A DNA stretch of 42,158 bases from JAIEPT01 sp038217425. GTDB taxonomy: Bacteria > Planctomycetota > Planctomycetia > Gemmatales > Gemmataceae. The translations under genes were made by a program, and so were the position numbers. The notes below the pieces were generated by a model. It was not told where the DNA came from. It ran no database searches and saw only the letters and a program-made list of their open reading frames with translations. The stretch covers positions 1 to 42,158 of the forward strand of contig JBBQPM010000044.1 of assembly GCA_038217425.1 (NCBI GenBank), in the 5' to 3' direction. This document shows, in pieces, positions 1-8,612 of this stretch (position 1 is the first letter of the stretch; the number at the start of each line of letters is the position of its first letter).

Positions 1-3000
1 TTGGCCCTGTTGGCTTCCGCGCTCCTGTGCGCCGGGGGGGCGGCGCAAACGGAAAAGCCGCAGCTCGTGCTCGACGCCGGCGGACATACCGGCCTCGTCA
101 CGCAAGCCTTTCTCACGCCCGACGATCTCCACGTCGTCACCATTTCCGGCGACAAGACCGTGCGCCTCTGGGACGCGAAAACCAACGAGCCCATCAAGGT
201 TATCCGCTTGCCGATCCATCCGGGAGGCGAAGGATACTTGAGCGGCGGCGACCTTTCGCCGGACGGCAAACTCCTCGCCGTCGCCCATACCGGCTTCTTC
301 GCCAGCAAACGCTATCCCGTCTACCTCGTCTCGATCCCCGAAGGCGAAATTGTCGGCGCCTACCTCGGGCATCAAAACACTGTCAGCTGCGTCCGCTTCA
401 GCGCCGACGGCAAACGCCTCGCCTCCGGCAGCACCGATCACACGGTGCGCCTCTGGAATGTGGCCACCGGCACGCTCCTGCACACCCTCAAGGGACACAC
501 CCGAGCCATCGAAGGCGTTGCGTTCTCACCGGACGGCAAGACTGTCGTTTCCTGCGGCAACGATAAGACCGTACGGATCTGGAACGCCGACGACGGCTTG
601 CATCGACAGACCTTGAACGCCCTCGACGAACTCCCTACGGGGATTCTATGGAGCCCCACGGGAGACGTGATCGTCGCCGGGACGCGCGCCGGTTCGCTGT
701 ATTTTTGGGACGGCCAGGGCAAACTGGTGAAGCGCCACGCGAAGTATCCCGGCCTGATTCAGCCGCAACAATTCAGCAGGGACGGCAAGCAACTCGTGGT
801 CACCACCGGCAGTCCCTACACCGGGGAGGGCTTGCCGCAGACGGCGCTCCTGCAAGCGACGGCGCCCGGCTTCGCCTCGCTCCGGGAAGTCGTGCAATTC
901 GTCCACGACGATTTCGCCCGCTCCGCCTCCTTCCTCGAAAGCAAGGAGCGCATGGTCAGCTCCGGAGGATTCAATCACGAGACGTACCTCTGGAACGTCA
1001 ATTCTCCCGGCAAGTTCGCCACGCTCAAGGGACGCGGTTTGGTGATCGTCGGCGTCGGCTGGTCCCCTGACGGCAAGTCGATCGCCTGGGGCAACAGCGG
1101 GAACCTGAAGTTCAAGCCGCTCTCCCATAGCTTCTCGATCCCGCTGCTGGAAACCGGGCCGGAACCCGACGCCAAGTACGTCTCCGATAACCCGGCAAAC
1201 ATCACGTTTCCCTCCCGTTTTCAGGCTATCGTCAAAAACCGCCAGGGAAAGTCCCTCACCATCGACACCGCAGCCTCCTTCACGCGCATCAACACCGGCA
1301 CGGTGTTGCCGGACGATCGTATCGCCCTGGGGACCGATACCGGCGTGCATATCTACGACGGCGCCACGGGCGAGTTCCTCTACAAGCTCGAAGGCCCCAT
1401 TCGCGAAGTCTTTTCCCTCGCCGTCAGCCCTGACAAGAAATACTTGCTCGTCGGTTCGTACGATCAATTTCTGTGCGTGTATAACCTGCACGCCAAGTCT
1501 TTCTCCACGCCTGGGCTGGGCCTCTTATTTAGCGAACAGGTCGGCAAGGCCATGAAAGTCGGCAGGCTCCTGCCCGGCAGTCCCGCGGAACGCGCGGGCA
1601 TCGTCCCCGGCGAGATCGTCACCCATTTCACCGACGCCCAGGGAAAATTTCTGGATCTGACACTCGAGAATTACCCGTTATTTGAGGGCCCTGCCGGCGC
1701 CAAGGTCAAGCTGCGCGTTCTCGACGTCAATCGCAACGAGCGCGAGGTCGAGTTGACGCGCCGGCGCATTGAGGTGCCGATTTACGAGCCGTTCTTCTAC
1801 CATTTCGCCGCCGGCAACGACTGGATCGCCTGGACGAACGAGGGCTACTACGCCACCTCCGCCGGCGGCGAGAACCTCATGGGCTGGCATGTCAACCGTG
1901 GCTTTGACAAGACGCCCGACTACCACCCCGCGGCCCACTTCCGCGCCACGTTATTTCGCCCCGACGTCATCAAGCTCCTGCTGCAAACCGGCAGCGTGGA
2001 GAAGGCCCTGGAGGTTGCCGACGAAAAGAAGGGCGTCAAGACCCGCATCGCCGACATCGAGAAAATCCTCCCGCCGCGCGCCGTGATTCTCGAACCTGCT
2101 CAATCCGGACACAAGCCCCTGGACGGCCTGCTCACCGTCAAGGCGAAGGTTTCCAGCGTCGGCAAACAGCCGATCCTGGGCGTGCAGCTCTTCCTCAACG
2201 GGCGAGCGACGCGCGGCCCCTCCGGCACGCACAAGTTCGCCAAGCCCGCGTTCGGCGACGTCGAACATACCTTCCGTCTCACCCTCGCCCCCGGCGTGCA
2301 TCGCGTCGCTGTCAAGGTCGAGAGCGCCGTCAGCTCCAGCCTTTCCGACGACGTCGAGGTCGTTGTCGACGCACCGCAGGACGAAAGCATTTTGCCCGCG
2401 CTCTACATGGTCTCGATCGGCGTCTCCGATTATCAGGAGCCAAGGCTCAAACTCCACTACGCCGCCAAGGATGCCAAGGTCTTGGCCGAGACCTTCAAGT
2501 CGACCGGCGTCGAGCTCTTTCGCAAGATCGACGTTAAAATGATCGTCGACCGGGAGGCCACCCGCACTCAAATCCTCAAGGGCGTCAGCTGGCTCAATCA
2601 GCAGATGACCCAGCGCGATTTGGCGATCGTCTTCTTCGCCGGTCACGGTCTCCGCGACGAAAAAGGAGATCTCTACTTCCTCCCCGCCGACGCCGATCCC
2701 GAGGATCTGTTTTCGTCGTCGATCCTCGCGAGCCATCTCTCCAAGGTCGTCAGCGGCTTGCCCGGGAAGGTCCTCTTTCTGTTCGATTCTTGCCATTCCG
2801 GAGCCGTGCCAGGCGGATTCACTTCCCGTTCGCTCAACGACGACCTCATCCGCGACCTGGTGACCGATGAGAGCGGCGTCATGGTCATGTGCGCCTCGAC
2901 GGGCAAGGAGGAGGCCAGGGAAAGCCACAAGTATGAGCACGGACTCTTTACCCTCGCGATGATCGAGGGCCTCACTGGCAAGGCGAAGCTCATCCACGGA

Positions 3001-3132
3001 GCCGTCTACACGCACCACCTGGACGCCTACGTCACCGACCGCGTCAAGGAACTTTCCAAGGGCCGGCAACACCCGGTGACCGCCCGCCCCGCGAGCATCC
3101 GCTCGTTCCCGCTGGCCAAGCCGAAAGCGTGA
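1..3132 (+). CDS. WD40 repeat / PDZ / caspase-like (C14) protein, possibly 5'-partial
   Basis: This 1,043-codon reading frame is open from the first base (TTG), so the true start may lie upstream. The visible N-terminus looks like an export signal (LLASALLCAGGAAQ). Residues about 25-490 carry WD40-type blades with repeated SPDGK and TVRLW/TVRIW motifs. A PDZ-like segment follows at about 507-585 (GSPAERAGIVPGEIV), then the NEGYYATSAGG and GWHVNRG stretch that accompanies caspases in such proteins, then an Ig-like region. The C-terminal 240 residues are a caspase/metacaspase-like peptidase: the catalytic dyad is His882 in FFAGHG and Cys931 in FDSCHSG, both intact. The WD40 propeller and PDZ probably serve protein-protein recognition for the protease. 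The substrate and role (signalling, envelope proteolysis or cell death) cannot be read from the sequence. It is followed by an unrelated DUF1501 gene after about 155 bp. Confidence 0.9.
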   Translation: MALLASALLCAGGAAQTEKPQLVLDAGGHTGLVTQAFLTPDDLHVVTISGDKTVRLWDAKTNEPIKVIRLPIHPGGEGYLSGGDLSPDGKLLAVAHTGFFASKRYPVYLVSIPEGEIVGAYLGHQNTVSCVRFSADGKRLASGSTDHTVRLWNVATGTLLHTLKGHTRAIEGVAFSPDGKTVVSCGNDKTVRIWNADDGLHRQTLNALDELPTGILWSPTGDVIVAGTRAGSLYFWDGQGKLVKRHAKYPGLIQPQQFSRDGKQLVVTTGSPYTGEGLPQTALLQATAPGFASLREVVQFVHDDFARSASFLESKERMVSSGGFNHETYLWNVNSPGKFATLKGRGLVIVGVGWSPDGKSIAWGNSGNLKFKPLSHSFSIPLLETGPEPDAKYVSDNPANITFPSRFQAIVKNRQGKSLTIDTAASFTRINTGTVLPDDRIALGTDTGVHIYDGATGEFLYKLEGPIREVFSLAVSPDKKYLLVGSYDQFLCVYNLHAKSFSTPGLGLLFSEQVGKAMKVGRLLPGSPAERAGIVPGEIVTHFTDAQGKFLDLTLENYPLFEGPAGAKVKLRVLDVNRNEREVELTRRRIEVPIYEPFFYHFAAGNDWIAWTNEGYYATSAGGENLMGWHVNRGFDKTPDYHPAAHFRATLFRPDVIKLLLQTGSVEKALEVADEKKGVKTRIADIEKILPPRAVILEPAQSGHKPLDGLLTVKAKVSSVGKQPILGVQLFLNGRATRGPSGTHKFAKPAFGDVEHTFRLTLAPGVHRVAVKVESAVSSSLSDDVEVVVDAPQDESILPALYMVSIGVSDYQEPRLKLHYAAKDAKVLAETFKSTGVELFRKIDVKMIVDREATRTQILKGVSWLNQQMTQRDLAIVFFAGHGLRDEKGDLYFLPADADPEDLFSSSILASHLSKVVSGLPGKVLFLFDSCHSGAVPGGFTSRSLNDDLIRDLVTDESGVMVMCASTGKEEARESHKYEHGLFTLAMIEGLTGKAKLIHGAVYTHHLDAYVTDRVKELSKGRQHPVTARPASIRSFPLAKPKA

Positions 3133-3287
3133 GTCAAGCAGCGGTCGTGCGAGTTCATTTCGCGCCGAAATAATTCGCACGACGCTCTTCCTTTGCATTG
3201 CGAATCTGTTATACTTCACACGTTACTCCCTCCGGGATCCTTCCAGATCCTCACACGCCTACCTTCCTTCCCGCCTCGAGGTGGCCC

Positions 3288-4673
3288 ATGTTTTCCTTCT
3301 CAGACGTCGGTCGTAATCGCCGTGAATTCCTGCGTATCGGCAGCCTGGCCCTGGGTGGCATGTCGCTCCCCGGCCTCCTGTCCATGAAAGCTCAGGGTTC
3401 CGAGACGCGCAATCTCCTCACCGATAAAGCCGTCGTCCTCCTGTTCCTGCAAGGCGGTCCCTCGCAGATCGAGACCTTCGATCCCAAGATGTCGGCGCCC
3501 CAAGAATTTCGCTCCATCACCGGCGAAGTCCAGAGCCGACTCCCCGGCGTCACCTTCGGCGGCACCTTCCCGCAGATGGCCGCCCGCGCCGATAAGCTCG
3601 CCATCGTTCGCTCCTTCCAGTCCAATAACGGCGATCACCAAAACTACCTCGCGGTCGCCGGCGGCAACGCCCTCAAGGCGCCCATGGGCTCGATCTTCGC
3701 CCGCGTTGCCGGCAGCAATAACCGCGCCACCGGCATGCCCAACAACGTCATCGTCCCCCCCGAAGCGATGGGCGTCGAAGTCAAAACCAACTTCGAGACC
3801 CAGGCCCTGCAAAAGCTCGTCGCCTCCAGCCAGGCGTTCGGCGCCTCCTACAGCTTCTTCGACCCGTCCGGCGGCGGCGAACTGCGCCGTAACCTCGAAC
3901 TCAACTTGCCGCGCAGCCGTTTCGACGATCGCCGAGCGCTGCTCAGCCAGCTCGACGGTTTCCGTCGCCAGTTCGAAGACACCCATGTGCTCGACAACGC
4001 CAACGCTTACGAACAGCAGGCGTACGACGTGATCGTCAACGGCATCGCCCAGGCGTTCGATCTCTCGCGCGAAGATCCGCGCGTCATCGCGGCGTACGAC
4101 ACCAGCAAGTACATGAACATCGAAGCCGTGCAGCGCTGGGGCGACATGCGCCGGTCTTCCAATCAGCTCGGCAAGCAGATGTTGCTCGCGCGCCGGCTCG
4201 TGGAGAACGGTTGCGGCTTCGTCACCGTGATGGACGCCGGCTGGGATATGCACTCCAACAACAACAGCCCGATCAACCTGGGAGGCATGCACTGGCTTGG
4301 CCGCCAGGTCGATCACGCGGTCAGCGCCTTCCTCGACGACCTCGAATCCCGCGGGCTCAGCGACAAGGTGTTGCTCGTCGTGTCGGGCGAAATGGGCCGA
4401 ACGCCACGCATCAACAAGAACGGCGGCCGCGATCACTGGGGCAACCTCACGCCGCTCGTCATGGCCGGCGGCGGGCTCAAGATGGGCCAGGTCATCGGCA
4501 CTTCCGATTCGCAAGCGGGGAATCCGGCCTCCAACCGTTACGTCCCGGCGAATCTTTTGTCGACGGTCATGCACACGCTCCTGGACGTCGGCCAGGTGCG
4601 CGTGGCCCGCGATGTTCCCAAGAACATCGTCGACGTGCTGAGCGCCCACACGCCGATCCGCGAAGTGTTTTAG
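3288..4673 (+). CDS. DUF1501 family Tat-exported protein
   Basis: 461 residues. I chose the ATG at 3288 because it has AGGTGG just upstream and immediately precedes a twin-arginine signal (NRREFLRIGSLALGG). In-frame codons further upstream give a proline-rich, non-family extension. The body has the DUF1501 landmarks: LLFLQGGPSQIETFDPK near the N-terminus, then GWDMHSNN, SGEMGRTPRIN and GGRDHWGN, which recall the metal-binding motifs of the alkaline phosphatase/sulfatase superfamily. DUF1501 proteins are abundant in planctomycetes and usually lie beside DUF1549/DUF1553 proteins, as here (next gene, 206 bp downstream). Export through Tat implies folding in the cytoplasm, possibly with a cofactor. 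The reaction is unknown. A second, diverged DUF1501 gene lies at 36520-37836. Confidence 0.92.
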   Translation: MFSFSDVGRNRREFLRIGSLALGGMSLPGLLSMKAQGSETRNLLTDKAVVLLFLQGGPSQIETFDPKMSAPQEFRSITGEVQSRLPGVTFGGTFPQMAARADKLAIVRSFQSNNGDHQNYLAVAGGNALKAPMGSIFARVAGSNNRATGMPNNVIVPPEAMGVEVKTNFETQALQKLVASSQAFGASYSFFDPSGGGELRRNLELNLPRSRFDDRRALLSQLDGFRRQFEDTHVLDNANAYEQQAYDVIVNGIAQAFDLSREDPRVIAAYDTSKYMNIEAVQRWGDMRRSSNQLGKQMLLARRLVENGCGFVTVMDAGWDMHSNNNSPINLGGMHWLGRQVDHAVSAFLDDLESRGLSDKVLLVVSGEMGRTPRINKNGGRDHWGNLTPLVMAGGGLKMGQVIGTSDSQAGNPASNRYVPANLLSTVMHTLLDVGQVRVARDVPKNIVDVLSAHTPIREVF

Positions 4674-4879
4674 GTTCGTCAACAGAACCAACCTCGTTCC
4701 CGGGAACGACCAATTCGTGGGGCCCGTTTTTAACGTGCCGCGTTAGCGATTTTTTCTGAAGTTGGATTCAATACGTCGGCTGCTCATTCTCGCGGCACGT
4801 TCTAAACGTGCCCCACGGAAATCGCAACGGATCGAATTCATCCACCGCGACGAAGAGCCCGGGAACGAGAACGCTTGCT

Positions 4880-7393
4880 ATGAAACACCTCCTCCCGATC
4901 CTACTGATCGCCGTGCCGACGCTTCGCGCCGCTGAGGCGCCGCTGAAATCCATCGCCGCCGACGCCCCTGCCATCACCCTCGCGGGCCGCGATACCTGGC
5001 GGCAACTCCTCGTCACCGGCGCCGACGCCCAGGGCAAACTCCGCGACGTCACCCGCGACGTCAAATACATCCTCGCCCCCGCCGGCATCGCCCAGATCGA
5101 CGAGACCGGGCTCATCACGCCCGTCCAGGAAGGGACGGCCACCCTCAGCATCGCCGGCCCCGAGAACACGAAGACCTCCGTGCGCGTCGACGTCAAGAAT
5201 TTGATTGAGGACGTGCCGATTCACTTCACGAATCAGGTGGTGCCGATCCTCACCAAGTTCAGCTGCAACGCCGGCGGCTGCCACGGCAAGGCGGGGGGAC
5301 AGAACGGCTTCGCTCTGTCGCTGCTCGGGTTCGAGCCGGAAGAGGACTACGAATTCCTCGTGAAAGAAAACCGCGGCCGACGCCTTTTCCCCGCCGCCCC
5401 CGAACAAAGTCTGCTTCTGCTCAAGGCGACCGGCCAGGTCGCGCACGGCGGCGGCAAACGCATCGAGGCCGATTCCGCGTACTACTCCATCCTGCGCCGC
5501 TGGATCGAGCAGGGCATGCCGCGCGGCAAGGCCAGCGATCCCGTCGTCACGCGCATCCAGGTTATCCCCGATGAACGGCTCCTGAAGTTCGAGCAAGCGC
5601 AACAGCTCGCGGTCATCGCCCATCTCAGCGACGGTTCGCAGACCGACGTCACGCGTCTCACGCAATTCGAGGTCAACGAGATGAGCCTCGCGGAAGCGTC
5701 GGGCTCGGGCCTGGTCGCGGCCCGCAAGCAGCCGGGCGTCTTCGCGGTGATGGCGCGCTACCAGACGCACGTCGCCACGTTTCGCTCGACCGTGCCGCTG
5801 GGGTTGCCGGTGACGACGTTGCCCCCCGTCAAGACCTTCATCGACGAACTCGTGTTCAAGCAGCTGCGGACGCTGGGCCTGCCGCCGTCGCCGCTCGCCG
5901 ACGACGGGACGTTCCTGCGCCGCGTGACCATCGACCTCGCGGGGCGTTTGCCGACGCTCGAAGAAACCAAAGCGTTTCTCGCGGACGCCGCTCCCGATCG
6001 ACATGCGAAGCTCGTCGACCGCCTGATTGCCAGCGACGACTACGCGTACAACTTTGCGGGGAAGTGGAGCGCGGTGCTGCGCAATCGCCGGGCGAGCGCC
6101 AGCGACCTGCCGGGACCGACGGCCGCGTTTCACACGTGGATCAAGGATTCGCTGCAGGCGAACAAGCCGTTCGACCAGTTCGCCCGCGAGATCGTCACCG
6201 TGCAAGGCGAGGAGATCACCGATCCGCCGGTGGTTTGGTTCCGCGAGATCCGCGACCCCTCGGCCCAGGTCGAGGACATCGCGCAGCTCTTTCTGGGGCA
6301 GCGCGTCGCCTGCGCCAAGTGCCATCACCATCCGCTCGAGAAGTGGAGCCAGGACGATTACTGGGGCATGGTGGCGTTCTTCTCGCGCGTCGAAGTCAAG
6401 GACCCGCCCAACCCGAAGAAGAACGAGCCCAGGGGAAAAGTGAAGGTCTCGTTCAAACCCGGCCAGGCGACCGCGCAGAATCCGCGCACCAAGGAAAACT
6501 TGAAACCCGCAGGCCTGGGCGGCAGTCCGCTCGATATCTCCAAGGACGTCGACCCGCGTCAGCCGTTTGCCGACTGGATGGTCGATGCGAAGAACCCGTA
6601 CTTCGCCCGCACCCTCGCCAATCGCTACTGGAAGCACTTCTTCGGTAAAGGTCTGGTCGACCCCGAGGACGACCTCCGCGGCACCAACCCTGCCACCAAC
6701 CCGGAACTGCTCGACGCCCTGGCCGAGCACTTCACGAAAAAGAAGTACGACCTGAAGGATCTCGTCCGCACGATTTGCACGTCGAGCGTCTACCGCCTGA
6801 GCGCCGTGCCGACCAAGGACAATATCCGCGATCGGCAGAACTACTCGCATTTTTTCCTACGAAGAATTAATGCCGAGATTTTACACGACGCGATCGACGT
6901 CGTCACCGGTTCGGAGACGGCGTTCAAGAACGTCCCGGCCAAGACGAAGGCGGTGCAGCTGCCGGATAATCAGGTCGAGTCGTACTTCCTGAGCATTTTC
7001 GGCCGACCCGATTCCGCCAGTCCCTGCGAATGCGAACGGAGCGGCGAATGGGCGCTGGCGCAGTCGCTGTACCTCTTCAATTCCGAAGAGCTGCTCGAGA
7101 AGATTCGCGGTAAACGCAAACCCGACCCGACCAAAGTTCGGCCCAAGAACCCCAACCCCGGCCCTCCGTTGGTCGCGTCCGGCGGCCGAGTGCAGTCGCT
7201 GCTTAAAGACGCCCGGCCCCCTGCCGACAAGCTCGCCGACTTGTATCTGCTCGCCCTCAGCCGCGTGCCGACGAGTCAGGAGCTGGAGATCGCGCTCACG
7301 TACCTGCATTCACGTAGCGACGATCCGTCGTCCGCGTACGAAGATATTCTGTGGGCGCTGGTGAACACGAAGGAATTTCTGTTCAATCATTGA
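4880..7393 (+). CDS. Big2-like / cytochrome c / DUF1549 / DUF1553 exported protein
   Basis: 837 residues. The start at 4880 gives a clean signal peptide (MKHLLPILLIAVPTLRAAEA). Residues about 20-110 resemble a bacterial Ig-like (Big2) domain (GLITPVQEGTATLSIAGP). A planctomycete cytochrome-like motif follows, C129-NAGG-C134-H135 (CX4CH rather than CX2CH), then a second Big2-like stretch. DUF1549 spans roughly 325-530 and contains a canonical CAKCH at 478-482. DUF1553 spans about 565-815 (NPYFARTLANRYWKHFFGKG). The two CXnCH sites suggest covalent haem c and a redox or electron-transfer role outside the cytoplasm, but no substrate is known for this family. It sits directly downstream of a DUF1501 gene on the same strand, the usual pairing, so the two products probably act together. 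Confidence 0.92.
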   Translation: MKHLLPILLIAVPTLRAAEAPLKSIAADAPAITLAGRDTWRQLLVTGADAQGKLRDVTRDVKYILAPAGIAQIDETGLITPVQEGTATLSIAGPENTKTSVRVDVKNLIEDVPIHFTNQVVPILTKFSCNAGGCHGKAGGQNGFALSLLGFEPEEDYEFLVKENRGRRLFPAAPEQSLLLLKATGQVAHGGGKRIEADSAYYSILRRWIEQGMPRGKASDPVVTRIQVIPDERLLKFEQAQQLAVIAHLSDGSQTDVTRLTQFEVNEMSLAEASGSGLVAARKQPGVFAVMARYQTHVATFRSTVPLGLPVTTLPPVKTFIDELVFKQLRTLGLPPSPLADDGTFLRRVTIDLAGRLPTLEETKAFLADAAPDRHAKLVDRLIASDDYAYNFAGKWSAVLRNRRASASDLPGPTAAFHTWIKDSLQANKPFDQFAREIVTVQGEEITDPPVVWFREIRDPSAQVEDIAQLFLGQRVACAKCHHHPLEKWSQDDYWGMVAFFSRVEVKDPPNPKKNEPRGKVKVSFKPGQATAQNPRTKENLKPAGLGGSPLDISKDVDPRQPFADWMVDAKNPYFARTLANRYWKHFFGKGLVDPEDDLRGTNPATNPELLDALAEHFTKKKYDLKDLVRTICTSSVYRLSAVPTKDNIRDRQNYSHFFLRRINAEILHDAIDVVTGSETAFKNVPAKTKAVQLPDNQVESYFLSIFGRPDSASPCECERSGEWALAQSLYLFNSEELLEKIRGKRKPDPTKVRPKNPNPGPPLVASGGRVQSLLKDARPPADKLADLYLLALSRVPTSQELEIALTYLHSRSDDPSSAYEDILWALVNTKEFLFNH

Positions 7394-7412
7394 GCGGCGC
7401 TAACGCATTTCC

Positions 7413-7467
7413 GAGCCGGAAGCGTGAGCGACGATTGGTGCATAGTCGTCGCTCACGCTTCCGGCTC
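7413..7467. repeat. 22-bp perfect inverted repeat between genes
   Basis: Arms 7413-7434 and 7446-7467 are perfect reverse complements around an 11-nt loop. The arm core reads AAGCGTGAGCGACGA. It sits in the 91-bp gap between the DUF1553 gene and nadK and ends 17 bp before the nadK start. There is no T-run after either arm, so it does not look like a classical intrinsic terminator. A related half-site occurs at 33280-33299. It is probably a dispersed REP-like palindrome. Confidence 0.85.
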
Positions 7468-7484
7468 AGAAAGAATAATTCGCC

Positions 7485-8303
7485 GTGAAACTTTACGTCC
7501 TGGGCAACGTGCAGAAAGCGGGCGTCGCCGAGGAGGTCGAGCGCTGGCTCCCCATCTTGCGCGCCGGCGCGGATGTCCTCGTCGTCGATCTCAAACAGAC
7601 CGAATGCCTCGAAAACCTGCCCCCCGCCGACGTGGCCCTGGTGTTCGGCGGCGACGGCGCCATTCTGCGTGCGGCCCGGCAGATGGGCTATCGCCAGGTT
7701 CCCGTGCTCGGCATTAACCTGGGCCGGCTCGGGTTTCTCGCCGACATCCATCCCGATCACTTCGAATCGACCTTTGAGCGCTTGCTTGCCGGCGACTACC
7801 GCGTGACGCGTCATGTCATGTTCGAATGCATCTTGGGGGGCGAAACGTTGCTCGGGCTCAACGAAGTCGTGCTGCACACGATGCCGCCGTTTCATTTGCT
7901 GGAGCTGACGCTGGAAGTCGACAACGACGTGGTGGCCCGATTCGGCGGCGACGGGCTCATCCTTTCCACGCCGATCGGTTCGACGGGGCACAATCTGTCT
8001 GCGGGAGGCCCGATCTTGAGTCAGGAGTTGGCCGCGTTCGCCATCACGCCGATCTGTCCGCACACGCTCACGGTGCGTCCGGTGGTGGAGTCGGCCGACC
8101 GCGTCTACCGCGTGCGCGTCGCCTCGGAAGAGCCCGCGACGGTCATCGTCGACGGCCAGGTGACCCGGCCGATCGGGCCCGGGGAACAGGTGACGATCCG
8201 CCGAGCGCCGGTCGAGTTCCAGCTGGTGAAGATGCCGGGGCGGAGTTTCTATCAAACGCTGCGCGACAAGCTGCGCTGGGCGACTCAGCCGCGCATGAGT
8301 TGA
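7485..8303 (+). CDS. nadK: NAD kinase
   Basis: 272 residues, starting at GTG 7485. It phosphorylates NAD to NADP in the cytoplasm. Family motifs are in order: GGDG at residues 55-58 with the catalytic Asp57, LGINLGRLGFL just after, the LNEVVLH segment that contacts the nicotinamide nucleotide, and the DGLILSTPIGSTGHNLSAGG loop. That last loop differs slightly from the common STPTGSTAYNLSAGG form (Ile for Thr, His for Tyr). The length is typical for bacterial NAD kinases. The gene stands alone, with palindromic repeats on both sides. Its start lies 17 bp after the hairpin at 7413-7467, so that structure would be in or near its 5' leader. The only purine-rich stretch upstream is a weak AGAAAGAA. 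Confidence 0.95.
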   Translation: MKLYVLGNVQKAGVAEEVERWLPILRAGADVLVVDLKQTECLENLPPADVALVFGGDGAILRAARQMGYRQVPVLGINLGRLGFLADIHPDHFESTFERLLAGDYRVTRHVMFECILGGETLLGLNEVVLHTMPPFHLLELTLEVDNDVVARFGGDGLILSTPIGSTGHNLSAGGPILSQELAAFAITPICPHTLTVRPVVESADRVYRVRVASEEPATVIVDGQVTRPIGPGEQVTIRRAPVEFQLVKMPGRSFYQTLRDKLRWATQPRMS

Positions 8304-8612
8304 GACTCGCAAATAAAGAAGCCACAGAGGTCACAGAGATCGCAGAGAGAAGAGAAGCGGCATTCTTTCTCTCTTCTCTCTGCGCCCTCTGTAGTTTGTC
8401 TTTTTGCCCGCCTCGCTACCTTTGCCAGTTTGCGGGGTTTCACTTGTTTCCGGCATTCCAACCCGGTTTTAATCTTTTTCCTATTCCCTTGGTGTTGGAA
8501 AGAGATTATCTCGCTCCTTCTTGCGAATGGGGGGATTTCTGTTGTGTTCGGGCGGAGATCCCGCGAAGATGAAGGATCGATCGCCTCGCCGCGGAAATCG
8601 GGGGTAGGTCTC
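8304..8612. other. 309-bp non-coding gap before the giant secretin
   Basis: I find no convincing gene here. The first 90 bases hold the CACAGAG-type inverted repeat described separately. The remainder (about 8400-8612) is presumably the promoter and leader of the secretin gene. An in-frame TTG at 8430 would lengthen the secretin by 61 residues, but that stretch is unlike an export signal, whereas the ATG at 8613 has GGGGTAGG upstream and begins a clean signal peptide. I could not pick out a promoter with confidence. Confidence 0.6.
8322..8391. repeat. CACAGAG-type imperfect inverted repeat
   Basis: A purine-rich left arm (CCACAGAGG...GCAGAGAGAAGAGA) pairs with a pyrimidine-rich right arm (TCTCTTCTCTCTGC...CCTCTGT). 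The 14-bp core is perfect, with an outer 6-7 bp match and an unpaired bulge. It begins 18 bp after nadK. The same sequence family recurs as a longer, better palindrome at 37851-37958. Confidence 0.75.

Noticed and set aside
3198..3287. Upstream start for the first DUF1501 gene
   Set aside because: The added 30 residues do not resemble a Tat signal. The ATG at 3288 is directly followed by one and has a Shine-Dalgarno.
4901..6850. Long minus-strand frame opposite the cytochrome/DUF1549 gene
   Set aside because: It runs antisense to a clear gene. Its residue content (many Arg, Ala, Gly, Val, Asp) and lack of any domain fit a high-GC shadow frame.
7413..7467. Hairpin considered as intrinsic terminator of the DUF1553 gene
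   Set aside because: There is no run of T residues after the stem on either strand, and the same motif recurs elsewhere, so a dispersed repeat is the better explanation.
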